Origin: DATEDA01 sp963789885
GTDB lineage: Bacteria > Pseudomonadota > Gammaproteobacteria > Burkholderiales > SG8-39
DNA length: 64,000 bases
Reading direction: 5' to 3'
NCBI GenBank assembly: GCA_963789885.1
Contig: CAWBNB010000020.1
Coordinates: 1 to 64,000 of the forward strand
A model generated the notes under the pieces. That model was not told the DNA's origin. It made no database searches and saw only the letters and a list, made by a program, of their open reading frames with translations. Below, piece by piece: positions 34,894-42,642 of the stretch. How positions within the stretch are numbered: position 1 is the stretch's first letter; every line of letters begins with the position of its first letter. The position numbers and the translations under genes are program-made.

Positions 34894-34956
34894 TCATGCT
34901 GGCGCCAAGCCACTCAACCGCGCAAGACGGTGGAGACCGGACGCTTACGAGCAGGG

Positions 34957-35301
34957 GACGATTGCAGCCATATATCCGGCCTTCGGTTGAGGGACAGCTG
35001 TTCCTCTGGCCTTGATGGAATTGGCGGGATATCCAGATCGAGCTTCGTCGGTGACCACGGTCTTCCTGCTGTCGCCGTCGCGTTGATTGCCGGCGCTGGC
35101 TACGGAGTCGGCCTCGGCGACTCCGGCAGCCAGGAGCTCATCGAGCTGGGCGCTGAGCAGCGCCGGCCAACGCCTTCTTGTTCGCGAGCGTCCTCGGAGC
35201 CGACGTTCTTCGGATCGGCGTCTTCAGCAGCTCGTCAACGAGTTCCAACCAGGCTGCAACATCCCCCGTTCGGGAAGCTTGGCGTTGCGGACGCTCGCAA
35301 C
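34957..35301. other. Mosaic stretch mixing IS256-like and IS110-like sequence
   Basis: After 80 or so bases of the IS110 non-coding segment, bases 35029-35240 resemble the 5' part of the IS256-family transposase gene (compare 20340-20580), but with many small deletions. The last 60 or so bases resemble the middle of the IS110 transposase gene. No gene is readable. Confidence 0.6.
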
Positions 35302-35976
35302 TCAGGCACTCGGCCCGATGCCGCCGATCCGCTGCACTCTCCGGCTGTCGGCGTTCTGCCGATGCCAGAGCACGATCTCGCGCTCGAGCTCTGCGACCTG
35401 CTGATCGAGATGCTGCACTTGCGCCAGGAGCCTGCTCAATAGGGCACGCATCGGCCCCGGCAGGCCGTTGTCGCCATCTTCGAGAATCCCGGGTACCCAG
35501 CGGCGCAGTTGACCGATACCTTGGGGCAGCACGATCCCAAACTCGCCCAGCAGCCCCCGGATCTGATTGGCCTGCGCATTACGCGCTTTCATCACCCCGG
35601 TTCGCGCGCGGTGCAACGCCAGCACAGTCTGCTGCTCGGAGGTCTTGACCGGCACGAAGCGCATGTTCGGCCGCGCCACCGCCTCGCAGATCGCCTCGGC
35701 ATCGTTGCGGTCGTTCTTGTTGGTCTTCACGTACGGCTTGACGAACTGCGGCGCCATGAGCCTGACCTCATGGCCCAACTCGATGAGCTTGCGAGCCCAG
35801 TGGTGGGCGCTGCCACAGGCTTCCATCCCGATCAGGCAGGGCGGCAGGTTGGCAAAGAACTTCAGCATCTCGCTGCGTTTGAGTTGCTTGCGCAGCACCG
35901 CTTTCCCGCGCTCGCTCACCCCGTGGACCTGGAACACGCTCTTTGCCAGATCAATACCCACTGTCGTAATCTTCAT
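35302..35976 (-). pseudogene. IS110-family transposase, copy B (C-terminally truncated)
   Basis: Identical or nearly identical to copy A from the ATG at 35976 (KITTVGIDLAKSVFQVHGV) through QRIGGIGP, about 225 residues, then cut off where the mosaic stretch begins. The DEDD N-terminal domain is complete but the C-terminal Ser-containing catalytic domain is missing, so it should be inactive. Confidence 0.85.
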
Positions 35977-36067
35977 GGCGGACGCCCCCTCTCGGTTAAG
36001 TGGTAGGACACGCTTCCACTTTGGCGCATCTCGACGCCGTAGCGGGAGGGGAGCGTCCATCCCATTA

Positions 36068-36100
36068 GGGGGTCGTGGGTTCAAATCCTGCCGGGCGCGC
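36068..36100 (+). repeat. tRNA 3'-half-like sequence at the end of IS110-like copy B
   Basis: Same T-arm and acceptor-like sequence as at 21593, but here the match stops at GGGCGCGC without the final CA, which helps place the element boundary. Confidence 0.65.
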
Positions 36101-36167
36101 TCTCAATTCGGTGACGTTGAAGGTCCTGCGGGCGCGGCGCCCCGCGTTGGCCGCCAGGGCAACCGAG

Positions 36168-37052
36168 CTATTCGCGAAGCGCGGTCGCCAGATAGTCGGC
36201 GAAGGCGCGCGCGGAGGGTTTGGCCGCACGACCTGCCGCGAAGACGGCGTGGATTTCGAACGGTTCCATCTGCCAGTCGGCCAGCACTTGCACGAGCGTG
36301 CCGCTTGCGAGCTCCGCACGGCAGTTCCACAGGGCCACTGATGCAATGCCAAGGCTGGAGACGGCGGCAGCAATGGCGCCCTGGTTTACCGAGGTGGTCA
36401 GACGGCCTTCTACGCGGACTGTCGTAGTACGTCCGTTTCGCTGAAAGGTACAGGAGTCCAATCCGATACCGCGTGGGCCCACGATCACCTGATGGTTGGC
36501 AAGGCTCTCGGGCGTGTCCGGCGATCCTGCCCGCGCGAGGTACGCCGGCGAGGCGACAAGCAAACGAGGGCAAGTGCCCAGCCGGCGCGCCGTGGCATTC
36601 GAATCTGCCAGCGCTCCGAAGCGAAGCGCTACGTCGATGCCCTCGGTCACCAGATCCTCGTTGCGATCGTTCAGCGAGAGATCAATGCGCAGTGCCGGAT
36701 GAAGCTGCATGAAGGCCGGCAGCCGCGGGATCACTTCCCGCAACCCGAAACCCAATGGCAACGAGACGCGCAGGGTTCCACGCAACTCGCCGGTACCCCG
36801 CGCGGCGTGATCGGCCTCCTCCAGCGCCGCCAGTATCGGCTCGATTCGCGCCAAGTAGTCTGAGCCCGCTTCTGTCAGCGTCAGGCCTCGAGTGGTGCGC
36901 GTCATCAAAGCCGCACCCACCTGACGCTCGAGTTCACTGGCGATGCGCGATGCGGAGGGCTGGGAAAGGCCAAGCTCGCGGCCAGCCCGTGAGAAGCTTC
37001 CCGTGCGGGCAATGCGCGCGAAAAGCCGAAGGGCCAGGAGACGGTCGCTCAT
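36168..37052 (-). CDS. LysR-family transcriptional regulator
   Basis: A 294-residue LysR regulator of the CrgA/DhcR-like branch. The helix-turn-helix region is TGSFSRAGRELGLSQPSASR followed by IASELERQVGAALMTRTTRG and LTLTEAGSDYL. The effector domain begins LRGTLRVSLPLGFGLREVIP. It is transcribed away from the small YdhR-like gene (start 37183) with about 130 bases between starts, so regulation of that gene is likely. It lies immediately beside IS110-like copy B, whose end is about 70 bases from its stop codon. Confidence 0.88.
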   Translation of the reverse strand: MSDRLLALRLFARIARTGSFSRAGRELGLSQPSASRIASELERQVGAALMTRTTRGLTLTEAGSDYLARIEPILAALEEADHAARGTGELRGTLRVSLPLGFGLREVIPRLPAFMQLHPALRIDLSLNDRNEDLVTEGIDVALRFGALADSNATARRLGTCPRLLVASPAYLARAGSPDTPESLANHQVIVGPRGIGLDSCTFQRNGRTTTVRVEGRLTTSVNQGAIAAAVSSLGIASVALWNCRAELASGTLVQVLADWQMEPFEIHAVFAAGRAAKPSARAFADYLATALRE

Positions 37053-37182
37053 ACAGATCCCGAATATATCTTAGTTGCCGTGGTGGGCTACCCCTTTGAA
37101 TTCGAATAACCGATATTGCTCTCCGACGCCACCAAGGGTCAAATCATTCGTTCAACGGCAAAGCTCTTAAGGGAGGGTATTC

Positions 37183-37497
37183 ATGATTACCGCTTTGGTT
37201 CAGTTCAGACTTCCCCAACCGGTCACTCGTGAGAAGGCACAGCAACTCTTCGTTGGCACTGCGCCGAAGTACCGTGAAGCATCCGGGCTCATTCGTAAGT
37301 ACTATCTCCTCTCCGAGGATGGCGGAACGGCGGGCGGGGTCTACTTGTGGAAATCGAAGAAAGATGCTGCGGGGCTCTATACCAAGGAGTGGGAAAACGT
37401 CATTCGTGAGCGGTACGGGGCACTACCGACAGTTACCTATTTCGAGAGTCCGGTTGTCGTCGATAACCTGACAAACGAGATCATTTCCGATTCGTGA
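37183..37497 (+). CDS. YdhR/antibiotic-monooxygenase-like small protein
   Basis: A 104-residue protein with AAGGGAGGG before the ATG. The sequence ITALVQFRLPQPVTREKAQQ, then PKYREASGLIRKYYLLSEDG, GGVYLWKSKKDAAGLYTKEW and VTYFESPVVVDN fits the YdhR-like dimeric alpha+beta ferredoxin-like fold (ABM superfamily). Members are small monooxygenase-like proteins of largely unknown substrate. The divergent LysR gene is the probable regulator. Confidence 0.78.
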   Translation: MITALVQFRLPQPVTREKAQQLFVGTAPKYREASGLIRKYYLLSEDGGTAGGVYLWKSKKDAAGLYTKEWENVIRERYGALPTVTYFESPVVVDNLTNEIISDS

Positions 37498-37920
37498 CGG
37501 CACGTGCAGGGATCGCTGAAGCGACGACGCTGTCGAACGGCGCGTTCTACGAGATCGCCCTATGACGTAGGCGCGCCCGCCCTTTCGCGAACCGTGAACG
37601 CGAATGTAATGGGCTTGAGCCTGCGGGAATACAGACCGGAGAGGTGGTCGTCGACTTGGGTTGCGGTGCCTTGGAGAGCCACAAGATCGACGCAGTCCTT
37701 GATAGATGTGAGAAGCAGCGAAAACGCAGAAGCTATTGATTCTGAATCCACAGTTCGTGGTCACCGCTCGGTAACGCCGCGCAGGCTAGGCGACGGCAAC
37801 AATCTCGACCCAATGGTGCCCACCTTCATCCCCTCCGGGGCGCCATCCTCTTTGAGAGGGGCTCAGCTATCGCTGGGCCCTTTGCATTTCCGGAGGTTGG
37901 GAAAGCCGAATCGCGGGAAT
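37498..37920. other. Region without an intact gene; possible methyltransferase fragment
   Basis: A short plus-strand frame (about 37596-37739) reads GLEPAGIQTGEVVVDLGCGA before ending SHKIDAVLDRCEKQRKRRSY. VVVDLGCG is motif I of SAM-dependent methyltransferases, so this may be a remnant. Nothing else is convincing. Confidence 0.35.
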
Positions 37921-38328
37921 TCAACGTCTGTCCGCGTGGAGCGCCTCCCAGAACTGGCGAGGCGACACGAGCTTCAGCCCCTCAAGGGCCGCAAGCTTCA
38001 GCAGCGCGGCATCTCCGGTAACAAACAGCTCCGCCTGACCCGCAAGCGCCTCCGCGAGCACCAGCGCGTCGTCGGAATCGACCGTCGCGGTTACGGGCTC
38101 GACCTTGCCCACGACCAGGGCTGCTTCGCCTGAGACAAATTCGGCAATTTCGGTGGAGCGGGCGGCTGGAAGCTTGACCTTGTCACGCAGGGCCCTGACA
38201 AGTTCGCGGAGGACGTTCTCACCGACGATCAAGTCGTGCTCGAGCAGCACCAGCTCGAGCAGATCTGCGCACAAGCCGCGTGACGCGAAGGCGCTGACTA
38301 GGACGTTTGTGTCGAGAAAGACCCTCAC
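37921..38328 (-). CDS. PIN-domain toxin (VapC-like)
   Basis: A 135-residue PIN-domain ribonuclease. It begins MRVFLDTNVLVSAFASRG with the first catalytic Asp, has a central Glu (GENVLRELVRALRD), and VDSDDALVLAEALAG plus ELFVTGDAALLKL carrying the later acids. The GTG start at 38328 overlaps the antitoxin stop as GTGA. It belongs to the putative toxin component, PIN family group, and forms a type II toxin-antitoxin module with the upstream ribbon-helix-helix gene. Confidence 0.88.
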   Translation of the reverse strand: MRVFLDTNVLVSAFASRGLCADLLELVLLEHDLIVGENVLRELVRALRDKVKLPAARSTEIAEFVSGEAALVVGKVEPVTATVDSDDALVLAEALAGQAELFVTGDAALLKLAALEGLKLVSPRQFWEALHADRR

Positions 38329-38540
38329 GAGAGGGCCCGGAACACGTCCTCGTCAGTCACTAGCCCCTGTGCCTCCGCAAACGGCAGTGTCTTCCGCCGA
38401 AGTTCTCGGAAGCGCGCAACCGCGATCTGCCGTTTGAGCGCCTCGCGGGCGATCTCACTCTTCGTCCGGCCGGTACTCCTCGCGATCCGGTCCAGAGCTT
38501 TCTCGAGCTTTGGGTCGAGGCGGATAGTCAAGGTCGTCAT
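38325..38540 (-). CDS. Ribbon-helix-helix antitoxin
   Basis: A 71-residue RHH protein: TTLTIRLDPKLEKALDRIA is the DNA-binding strand and first helix, RSTGRTKSEIAREALKRQIA the second, and an acidic C-terminal tail (LVTDEDVFRALS) is likely to bind the toxin. The start at 38540 is chosen because the RHH strand normally begins at the N-terminus; the open frame runs on to 38903 into IS sequence. It is translationally coupled to the PIN toxin. Confidence 0.85.
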   Translation of the reverse strand: MTTLTIRLDPKLEKALDRIARSTGRTKSEIAREALKRQIAVARFRELRRKTLPFAEAQGLVTDEDVFRALS

Positions 38541-38756
38541 CTTCAATCTCCGTGTTGTACGACATTGTCGCACAGACCGACGCAGGAGATCGAGTCCTCC
38601 TCGGACTGCCGCTGAGCGACGAAGCGGCTGTATCATTCGCGAACGGCAATCCTCGCTTATCCAGGCACTTGCAAGCGTCGATCGTGCAATTGAATGATAC
38701 AAGTTGCGGCGTCCATCTATCTGATTCGTAAGGCGAAATAGGGGATCGCACGATCG

Positions 38757-39022
38757 TCTACGAACCATATATGGACGCTCCCGGTTTGCAAAGCAGTCTC
38801 TTCGCTTTGGCGGGCAGGTGAAGATTGCAGCCATATATCCGGCCTTCGGTTGAGGAACAGCGGCTCCTCTGGCCCTGATGGAATTGGCTGGTTGACGCCT
38901 CATCAGAGGGACGAACTCTCGGGTTCGTGGTTCGTATCAGGTTTGGTCGACCACGGTCTGACCTGTTTCGCCATCACGTTGAGCTTGCCTGTGCAATCAG
39001 TAAGCGGATCTCCTTGCTATGC
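38757..39022. ncRNA. Conserved non-coding segment of IS110-like copy C
   Basis: Counterpart of 18843-19110, differing at scattered positions but keeping the CCATATATGG and CCATATATCC motifs and the GTTCGTGGTTCGTATCAGG block. Retention in three copies supports a function, possibly a guide RNA. Confidence 0.38.
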
Positions 39023-39051
39023 GCATTGATCGGCTATCTGTGCTCGGCGGT

Positions 39052-39427
39052 TCACCGGCTCGGTGCCGTCGACACGTAATCGGGGTCGAACTCGCGCTGA
39101 TGCGCGAGCAGCGCCCAGGCGATGCGCGCATTCTTGTTCGCTAGCGCCACGGCAGCGACGTTCTTGCCGCGCCTGAGCGTCAGGCGCTTGAGCCAGCTAT
39201 CGGTCTGATCGGGTCGGTGTTCAAGGTGTCGGAGTACCGAGCGTGCGCCGTGGATGAGCAGCGTGCGCAGGTAGACATCGCCGTGCTTGCTGATGCCCAG
39301 CAGCTTGGGTTTGCCGCCGGTGGAATCCTGTCGCGGCACGATTCCCAGCCAAGCGGCGACCTGCCGCCCGTTGGTGAAGCCCTTGGCATTGCCGAGGCTC
39401 GCCACGTAGGCGCTGGCGTCAGCGGGG
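39052..39427 (-). pseudogene. C-terminal fragment of an IS110-family transposase (copy C)
   Basis: Encodes ASAYVASLGNAKGFTNGRQV, AAWLGIVPRQDSTGGKPKLL, the GISKHGDVYLRTLLIHGARS region with the catalytic-serine domain, and the tail ending FDPDYVSTAPSR at 39052. It lacks the N-terminal half, which lies beyond the IS256-family insertion in a slightly different sequence version. Confidence 0.82.
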
Positions 39428-40741
39428 GGGAGTGTCCTGAATTTCGTGTGTCCGAGCCATACTTCCCGGAAAGGGGGATGTTATGGCAGTCAAGAAGGAA
39501 CTCGTTGACGAGCTGCTGAAGGACGCCGATCCGAAGAAGGTTTTCGGCTCCGAGGGACTGCTCGACGACATCAAGAAGGCGTTGGCCGAGCGCATGCTCA
39601 GCGCCGAGCTCGATGAGCACCTGGCTACGGAGTCGGCCGAGGCCGACTCCGTAGCCAGCGCCGGCAATCACCGCAACGGCTACAGCAAGAAGACGGTGCT
39701 CACCGACACCGGCAAGCTCGATCTGGATATCCCGCGCGACCGGCGCGGCAGCTTCGAGCCGCAGCTGATCGCGAAATACCAGCGCCGCTTCCCCGGCTTC
39801 GACGAGAAGATCGTTTCGATGTACGCCCGCGGGATGAGCGTGCGCGAGATCCAAGGGCATCTTCGCGAGCTCTACGGGATCGAGGCCTCGCCCCAGCTCA
39901 TCAGTACCGTCACTGACGCGGTCCTCGACGAGGTCGCCACATGGCAGTCGCGCCCGCTGGAGGCGCTCTACGCGATCGTGTTCTTCGACGCCCTGCGGGT
40001 GAAGATCCGCGACGAGGGGACGGTTCGGAATAAGGCCGTTTACCTCGCCGTCGGGGTGCTGCCCGAAGGCAAGAAGGACGTGCTGGGGATCTGGATCGAG
40101 CAGACCGAAGGAGCGAAGTTCTGGCTGCGCGTCATGGCCGAACTCAAAAATCGCGGCGTCGCCGATGTCCTGATCGCGGTGGTCGATGGTCTGAAGGGCT
40201 TCCCGGAGGCGATCACAGCGGTGTTCCCCGAGGCGCGGATCCAGACCTGCATCGTGCATCTGATCCGCTACTCGATGGAATTTGCCTCCTGGAAGGAGCG
40301 TAAAGCGGTCGCCGGCGCGCTGAAGGCCATCTACCGGGCCGGGACGGTCGAAGCCGCACAGGCGGCGCTGGAGGCCTTCGACGCCAGCCCCTGGGGCCGC
40401 AAATACCCGGCGATCGCGGCGGCTTGGCGACGCAACTGGGAGCAGGTGATCCCGTTCTTTGCCTATCCCCCAGAGGTGCGCCGGATCATCTACACAACCA
40501 ACGCGATCGAGAGCTTGCATTCTCAGGTGCGTCGGTCGGTGCGTGCCCGCGGGCACTTCCCGACCGACGAGGCGGCCACCAAGCTGATCTGGCTCGTCTT
40601 GCGCGAGATCACGCGCGATTGGAGAATGCCGCCGATCGCTTGGCACGCCGCCAGGGCACAGTTCGCGATCCTGTTCGGCGATCGATTTGAGATGACCCGT
40701 TGATCAACCGGCTCGGGTCACACAGAAATCCTGACACTCTC
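39428..40741. mobile_element. IS256-family element, copy 2 (intact), inside IS110-like copy C
   Basis: 1314 bases with ends GGGAGTGTCC (left) and GAGAGTGTCAG (right, read inwards), nearly identical to copy 1 but in the opposite orientation. The flanks CAGCGGGG and ACGAAGGC do not form an 8-base duplication. Confidence 0.85.
39483..40703 (+). CDS. IS256-family transposase (intact)
   Basis: A 406-residue Mutator-like transposase with a complete frame. It begins AVKKELVDELLKDADPKKVF, has the RNGYSKKTV and DIPRDRRGSFEPQLI signature, the catalytic Asp in VFFDALRVKIRDEG, the second Asp in AVVDGLKGFPEAI and the Glu in TTNAIESLHSQVRRSV, with the family's GRKYPAIAAAWRRNWEQV between. AAGGGGG precedes the ATG. 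It is probably the active source of the frameshifted copy at 19362-20581. Confidence 0.95.
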   Translation: MAVKKELVDELLKDADPKKVFGSEGLLDDIKKALAERMLSAELDEHLATESAEADSVASAGNHRNGYSKKTVLTDTGKLDLDIPRDRRGSFEPQLIAKYQRRFPGFDEKIVSMYARGMSVREIQGHLRELYGIEASPQLISTVTDAVLDEVATWQSRPLEALYAIVFFDALRVKIRDEGTVRNKAVYLAVGVLPEGKKDVLGIWIEQTEGAKFWLRVMAELKNRGVADVLIAVVDGLKGFPEAITAVFPEARIQTCIVHLIRYSMEFASWKERKAVAGALKAIYRAGTVEAAQAALEAFDASPWGRKYPAIAAAWRRNWEQVIPFFAYPPEVRRIIYTTNAIESLHSQVRRSVRARGHFPTDEAATKLIWLVLREITRDWRMPPIAWHAARAQFAILFGDRFEMTR

Positions 40742-41429
40742 ACGAAGGCGCTGGCTGTGAGCGGCCCGATGCCACCGATGCGCTCGCAGCTCGGCGGCTG
40801 TCGTCGTTCTGCCGGTGCCAGAGCACGATTTCGCGCTCGAGTTCTAAGACCTGCTGGTCGAGCTGCTGGAGCTGCGCCAGCAGTCTCCGCAGCAGGGTAC
40901 GCATCAGCCCCGGTAGGCCATTCTTGCTGTCCTCTACGATCTCGGGAAGCCGGCGGCGCAGTTGACCAATACCCTGGGGCAGAACGATCCCGAACTCGCC
41001 CAGCAGCCCCCGGATCTGATTGGCCTGCGCGTTGCGCGCCTTCATCATCCCCGCGCGCGCACGGTGCAACGCGAGCGCTGCCTGTTGCTCGGGAGCTTTG
41101 ACCGGCACGAAGCGCATGTTCGGCCGCGCCACCGCCTCGCAGATCGCCTCGGCATCGTTGCGGTCGTTCTTGTTGGTCTTCACGTACGGCTTGACGAACT
41201 GCGGCGCCATGAGCCTGACCTCGTGGCCCAACTCGATGAGCTTGCGCGCCCAGTGGTGCGCGCTGCCACAGGCTTCGATCCCGATCAGACAGGGCGGCAG
41301 GTTGGTAAAGAACTTCAGCATCTCGCTGCGTTTGAGTTGCTTGCGCAGCACCGCTTTCCCGCGCTCGCTCACCCCGTGGACCTGGAACACGCTCTTTGCC
41401 AGATCAATACCCACTGTCGTAATCTTCAT
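40742..41429 (-). pseudogene. N-terminal fragment of an IS110-family transposase (copy C)
   Basis: From the ATG at 41429 the DEDD domain (KITTVGIDLAKSVFQVHGV, YVKTNKNDRNDAEAI) and linker are intact for about 210 residues. Near 40800 the frame departs from IGGIGPLTASA because of a small indel. It ends at the IS256-family boundary. It differs from copies A and B by several substitutions, so it is an older or separate copy. Confidence 0.82.
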
Positions 41430-41520
41430 GGCGGACGCCCCCTCTCGGTTAAGTGGTCGGATCGCACTTCCACTTTGGCGCACTTGACGCCGCAGCGGGA
41501 GGGGAGCGTCCATCCCATTA

Positions 41521-41555
41521 GGGGGTCGTGGGTTCAAATCCTGCCGGGCGCGCCA
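41521..41555 (+). repeat. tRNA 3'-half-like sequence at the end of IS110-like copy C
   Basis: Identical to the 21593-21627 sequence through CGCGCCA, then diverging. Upstream the hairpin-forming GGGAGGGG and TCCCATTAGGGGG are also shared by the copies. Confidence 0.7.
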
Positions 41556-41826
41556 GGTTTCCGCTTCGAGATCAGACGGCTAGCGAAGTCCTCGCTGGCC
41601 GTTTGTCCTTTCAGCAGAGTGAGTGCCGAGTTTTGCCGGACTCGTCGCGGCAGATCCGTTGCGCGGATATGCGCGGCGCGACTCGAGGCTGCGCTACGCG
41701 AGTCCGATCAGCGCCCCATCAATTCACGTACGTTGCTCGATGAGGTCGTCGCTGGCGACGACGCGTAATTCGCGCGCCTTGACGAGGGAGCTGACGATAC
41801 GCCGAGCATTCAGTAAGTGAGCTTTT

Positions 41827-42642
41827 CTAGTGCGGACCACGCGTGCTACGCGGCACGCGCGCTTTGACGGCGTTGGCACGGGCGAAGTATTCGATCACGC
41901 CTCCTGGTGCGGCAGGCAGCTGGTCGCGAACGGCGCGCTTCAGCCGGGTGCGCTCGCTCTCGGTCATGGAGGCGATGATCTTCGTCGTGGGTGCGTAGCT
42001 CGGCGTCTGCGCCTGCCAGAAATCGTCGAAGTCGCTATACGCCAGGCAGATATCGATGCCCCTCGTCTCGATCTGTTCGAGCCCCGCCTCCTGGAACAGC
42101 GCGCGTAACGCCTCCATCCGCGACTCCGCCGTGCCAGGAATCGGCGGCACCGGCACGCCGAATCGACGCATCGCGCGACGTAGTGGTCCGCTCGGCGAAA
42201 GCTCTTCCGCGAAGTCCCACACGTAGACTGCGATGGCTCCGCCTGCGCGGGTCACTCGCCGCATCTCGGCGAGCGCTTGCTGCCGCTCCGAAATGAAGTT
42301 TAGGACTAGGGAGGAAGCGACGATATCGAACGATGCGCCGGAGAAAGGCAGCCTGCGCGCATCGGCAACGTGAAACGACGCTCCGCGCCCGGCTGGCCCT
42401 CGCGATGCTTGCCGGACCTGAGCCCCTGCTGAATCGATCCCGACGACCGCTGCAGGCGAGCAAAGCTCGAGCAGCGCGTGCGCTAGGATTCCAGTGCCGC
42501 AACCCACATCGAGCCATCGCGCGCCAGCGTGCGGCGCAAGCCATTCCAGAAAGATCGGCGCCGCCGCGCGGCTCCATCGACCCATGGCGCGCTCGTAGGC
42601 CGTGCTGTCATCGAAGCTGAACTCGGGCTCCGTGTCGTTCAT
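41827..42642 (-). CDS. Class I SAM-dependent methyltransferase
   Basis: A 271-residue methyltransferase. Motif I is ARWLDVGCGTGILAHALLE (about residues 41-59), the motif II acid is in VVGIDSAGAQV, then FHVADARRLPFSGASFDIVA and the post-motif LAEMRRVTRAGGAIAVYVWD. It belongs to the UbiE/methyltransferase type 11 group. The ATG overlaps the stop of the upstream TctC gene as ATGA, so the two form an operon. The substrate is unknown; it is about 14 kb from the RiPP cluster, so a role there is unlikely. Confidence 0.87.
   Translation of the reverse strand: MNDTEPEFSFDDSTAYERAMGRWSRAAAPIFLEWLAPHAGARWLDVGCGTGILAHALLELCSPAAVVGIDSAGAQVRQASRGPAGRGASFHVADARRLPFSGASFDIVASSLVLNFISERQQALAEMRRVTRAGGAIAVYVWDFAEELSPSGPLRRAMRRFGVPVPPIPGTAESRMEALRALFQEAGLEQIETRGIDICLAYSDFDDFWQAQTPSYAPTTKIIASMTESERTRLKRAVRDQLPAAPGGVIEYFARANAVKARVPRSTRGPH

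Larger units (their letters stand above)
32431..34948. mobile_element. IS66-family element, about 2.5 kb
   Basis: Terminal inverted repeats GTAAGCGTCC (32431-32440) and GGACGCTTAC (34939-34948). The element is flanked by a perfect 8-base target duplication GAGCAGGG (32423-32430 and 34949-34956), which is exactly continuous in copies A and C of the host element. It contains tnpA, tnpB and tnpC on the minus strand, all frameshifted. Confidence 0.92.
32245..36100. mobile_element. IS110-like element, copy B, split by IS66 and partly scrambled
   Basis: The GTATCA-type end (32245), the conserved 3' non-coding segment up to 32430, then an IS66 insertion (32431-34948), the rest of the non-coding segment (34949-35028), an abnormal mosaic stretch (to about 35301), a truncated transposase and the tRNA-like end at 36100. 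It matches copies A and C outside the mosaic. Confidence 0.65.
38630..41555. mobile_element. IS110-like element, copy C, split by an IS256-family element
   Basis: Bounded by the GTATCA motif (38630) and the tRNA-like end (41555), with the conserved non-coding segment at 38757-39022. An IS256-family element sits inside the transposase gene. Unlike copy A, the two transposase pieces overlap in content and have no matching target duplication, indicating recombination between copies. Confidence 0.65.

Noticed and set aside
41827..42642. Missing methyltransferase of the RiPP pathway
   Set aside because: It is ATGA-coupled to a TctC gene and about 14 kb from the cluster; a role in the pathway is unsupported.
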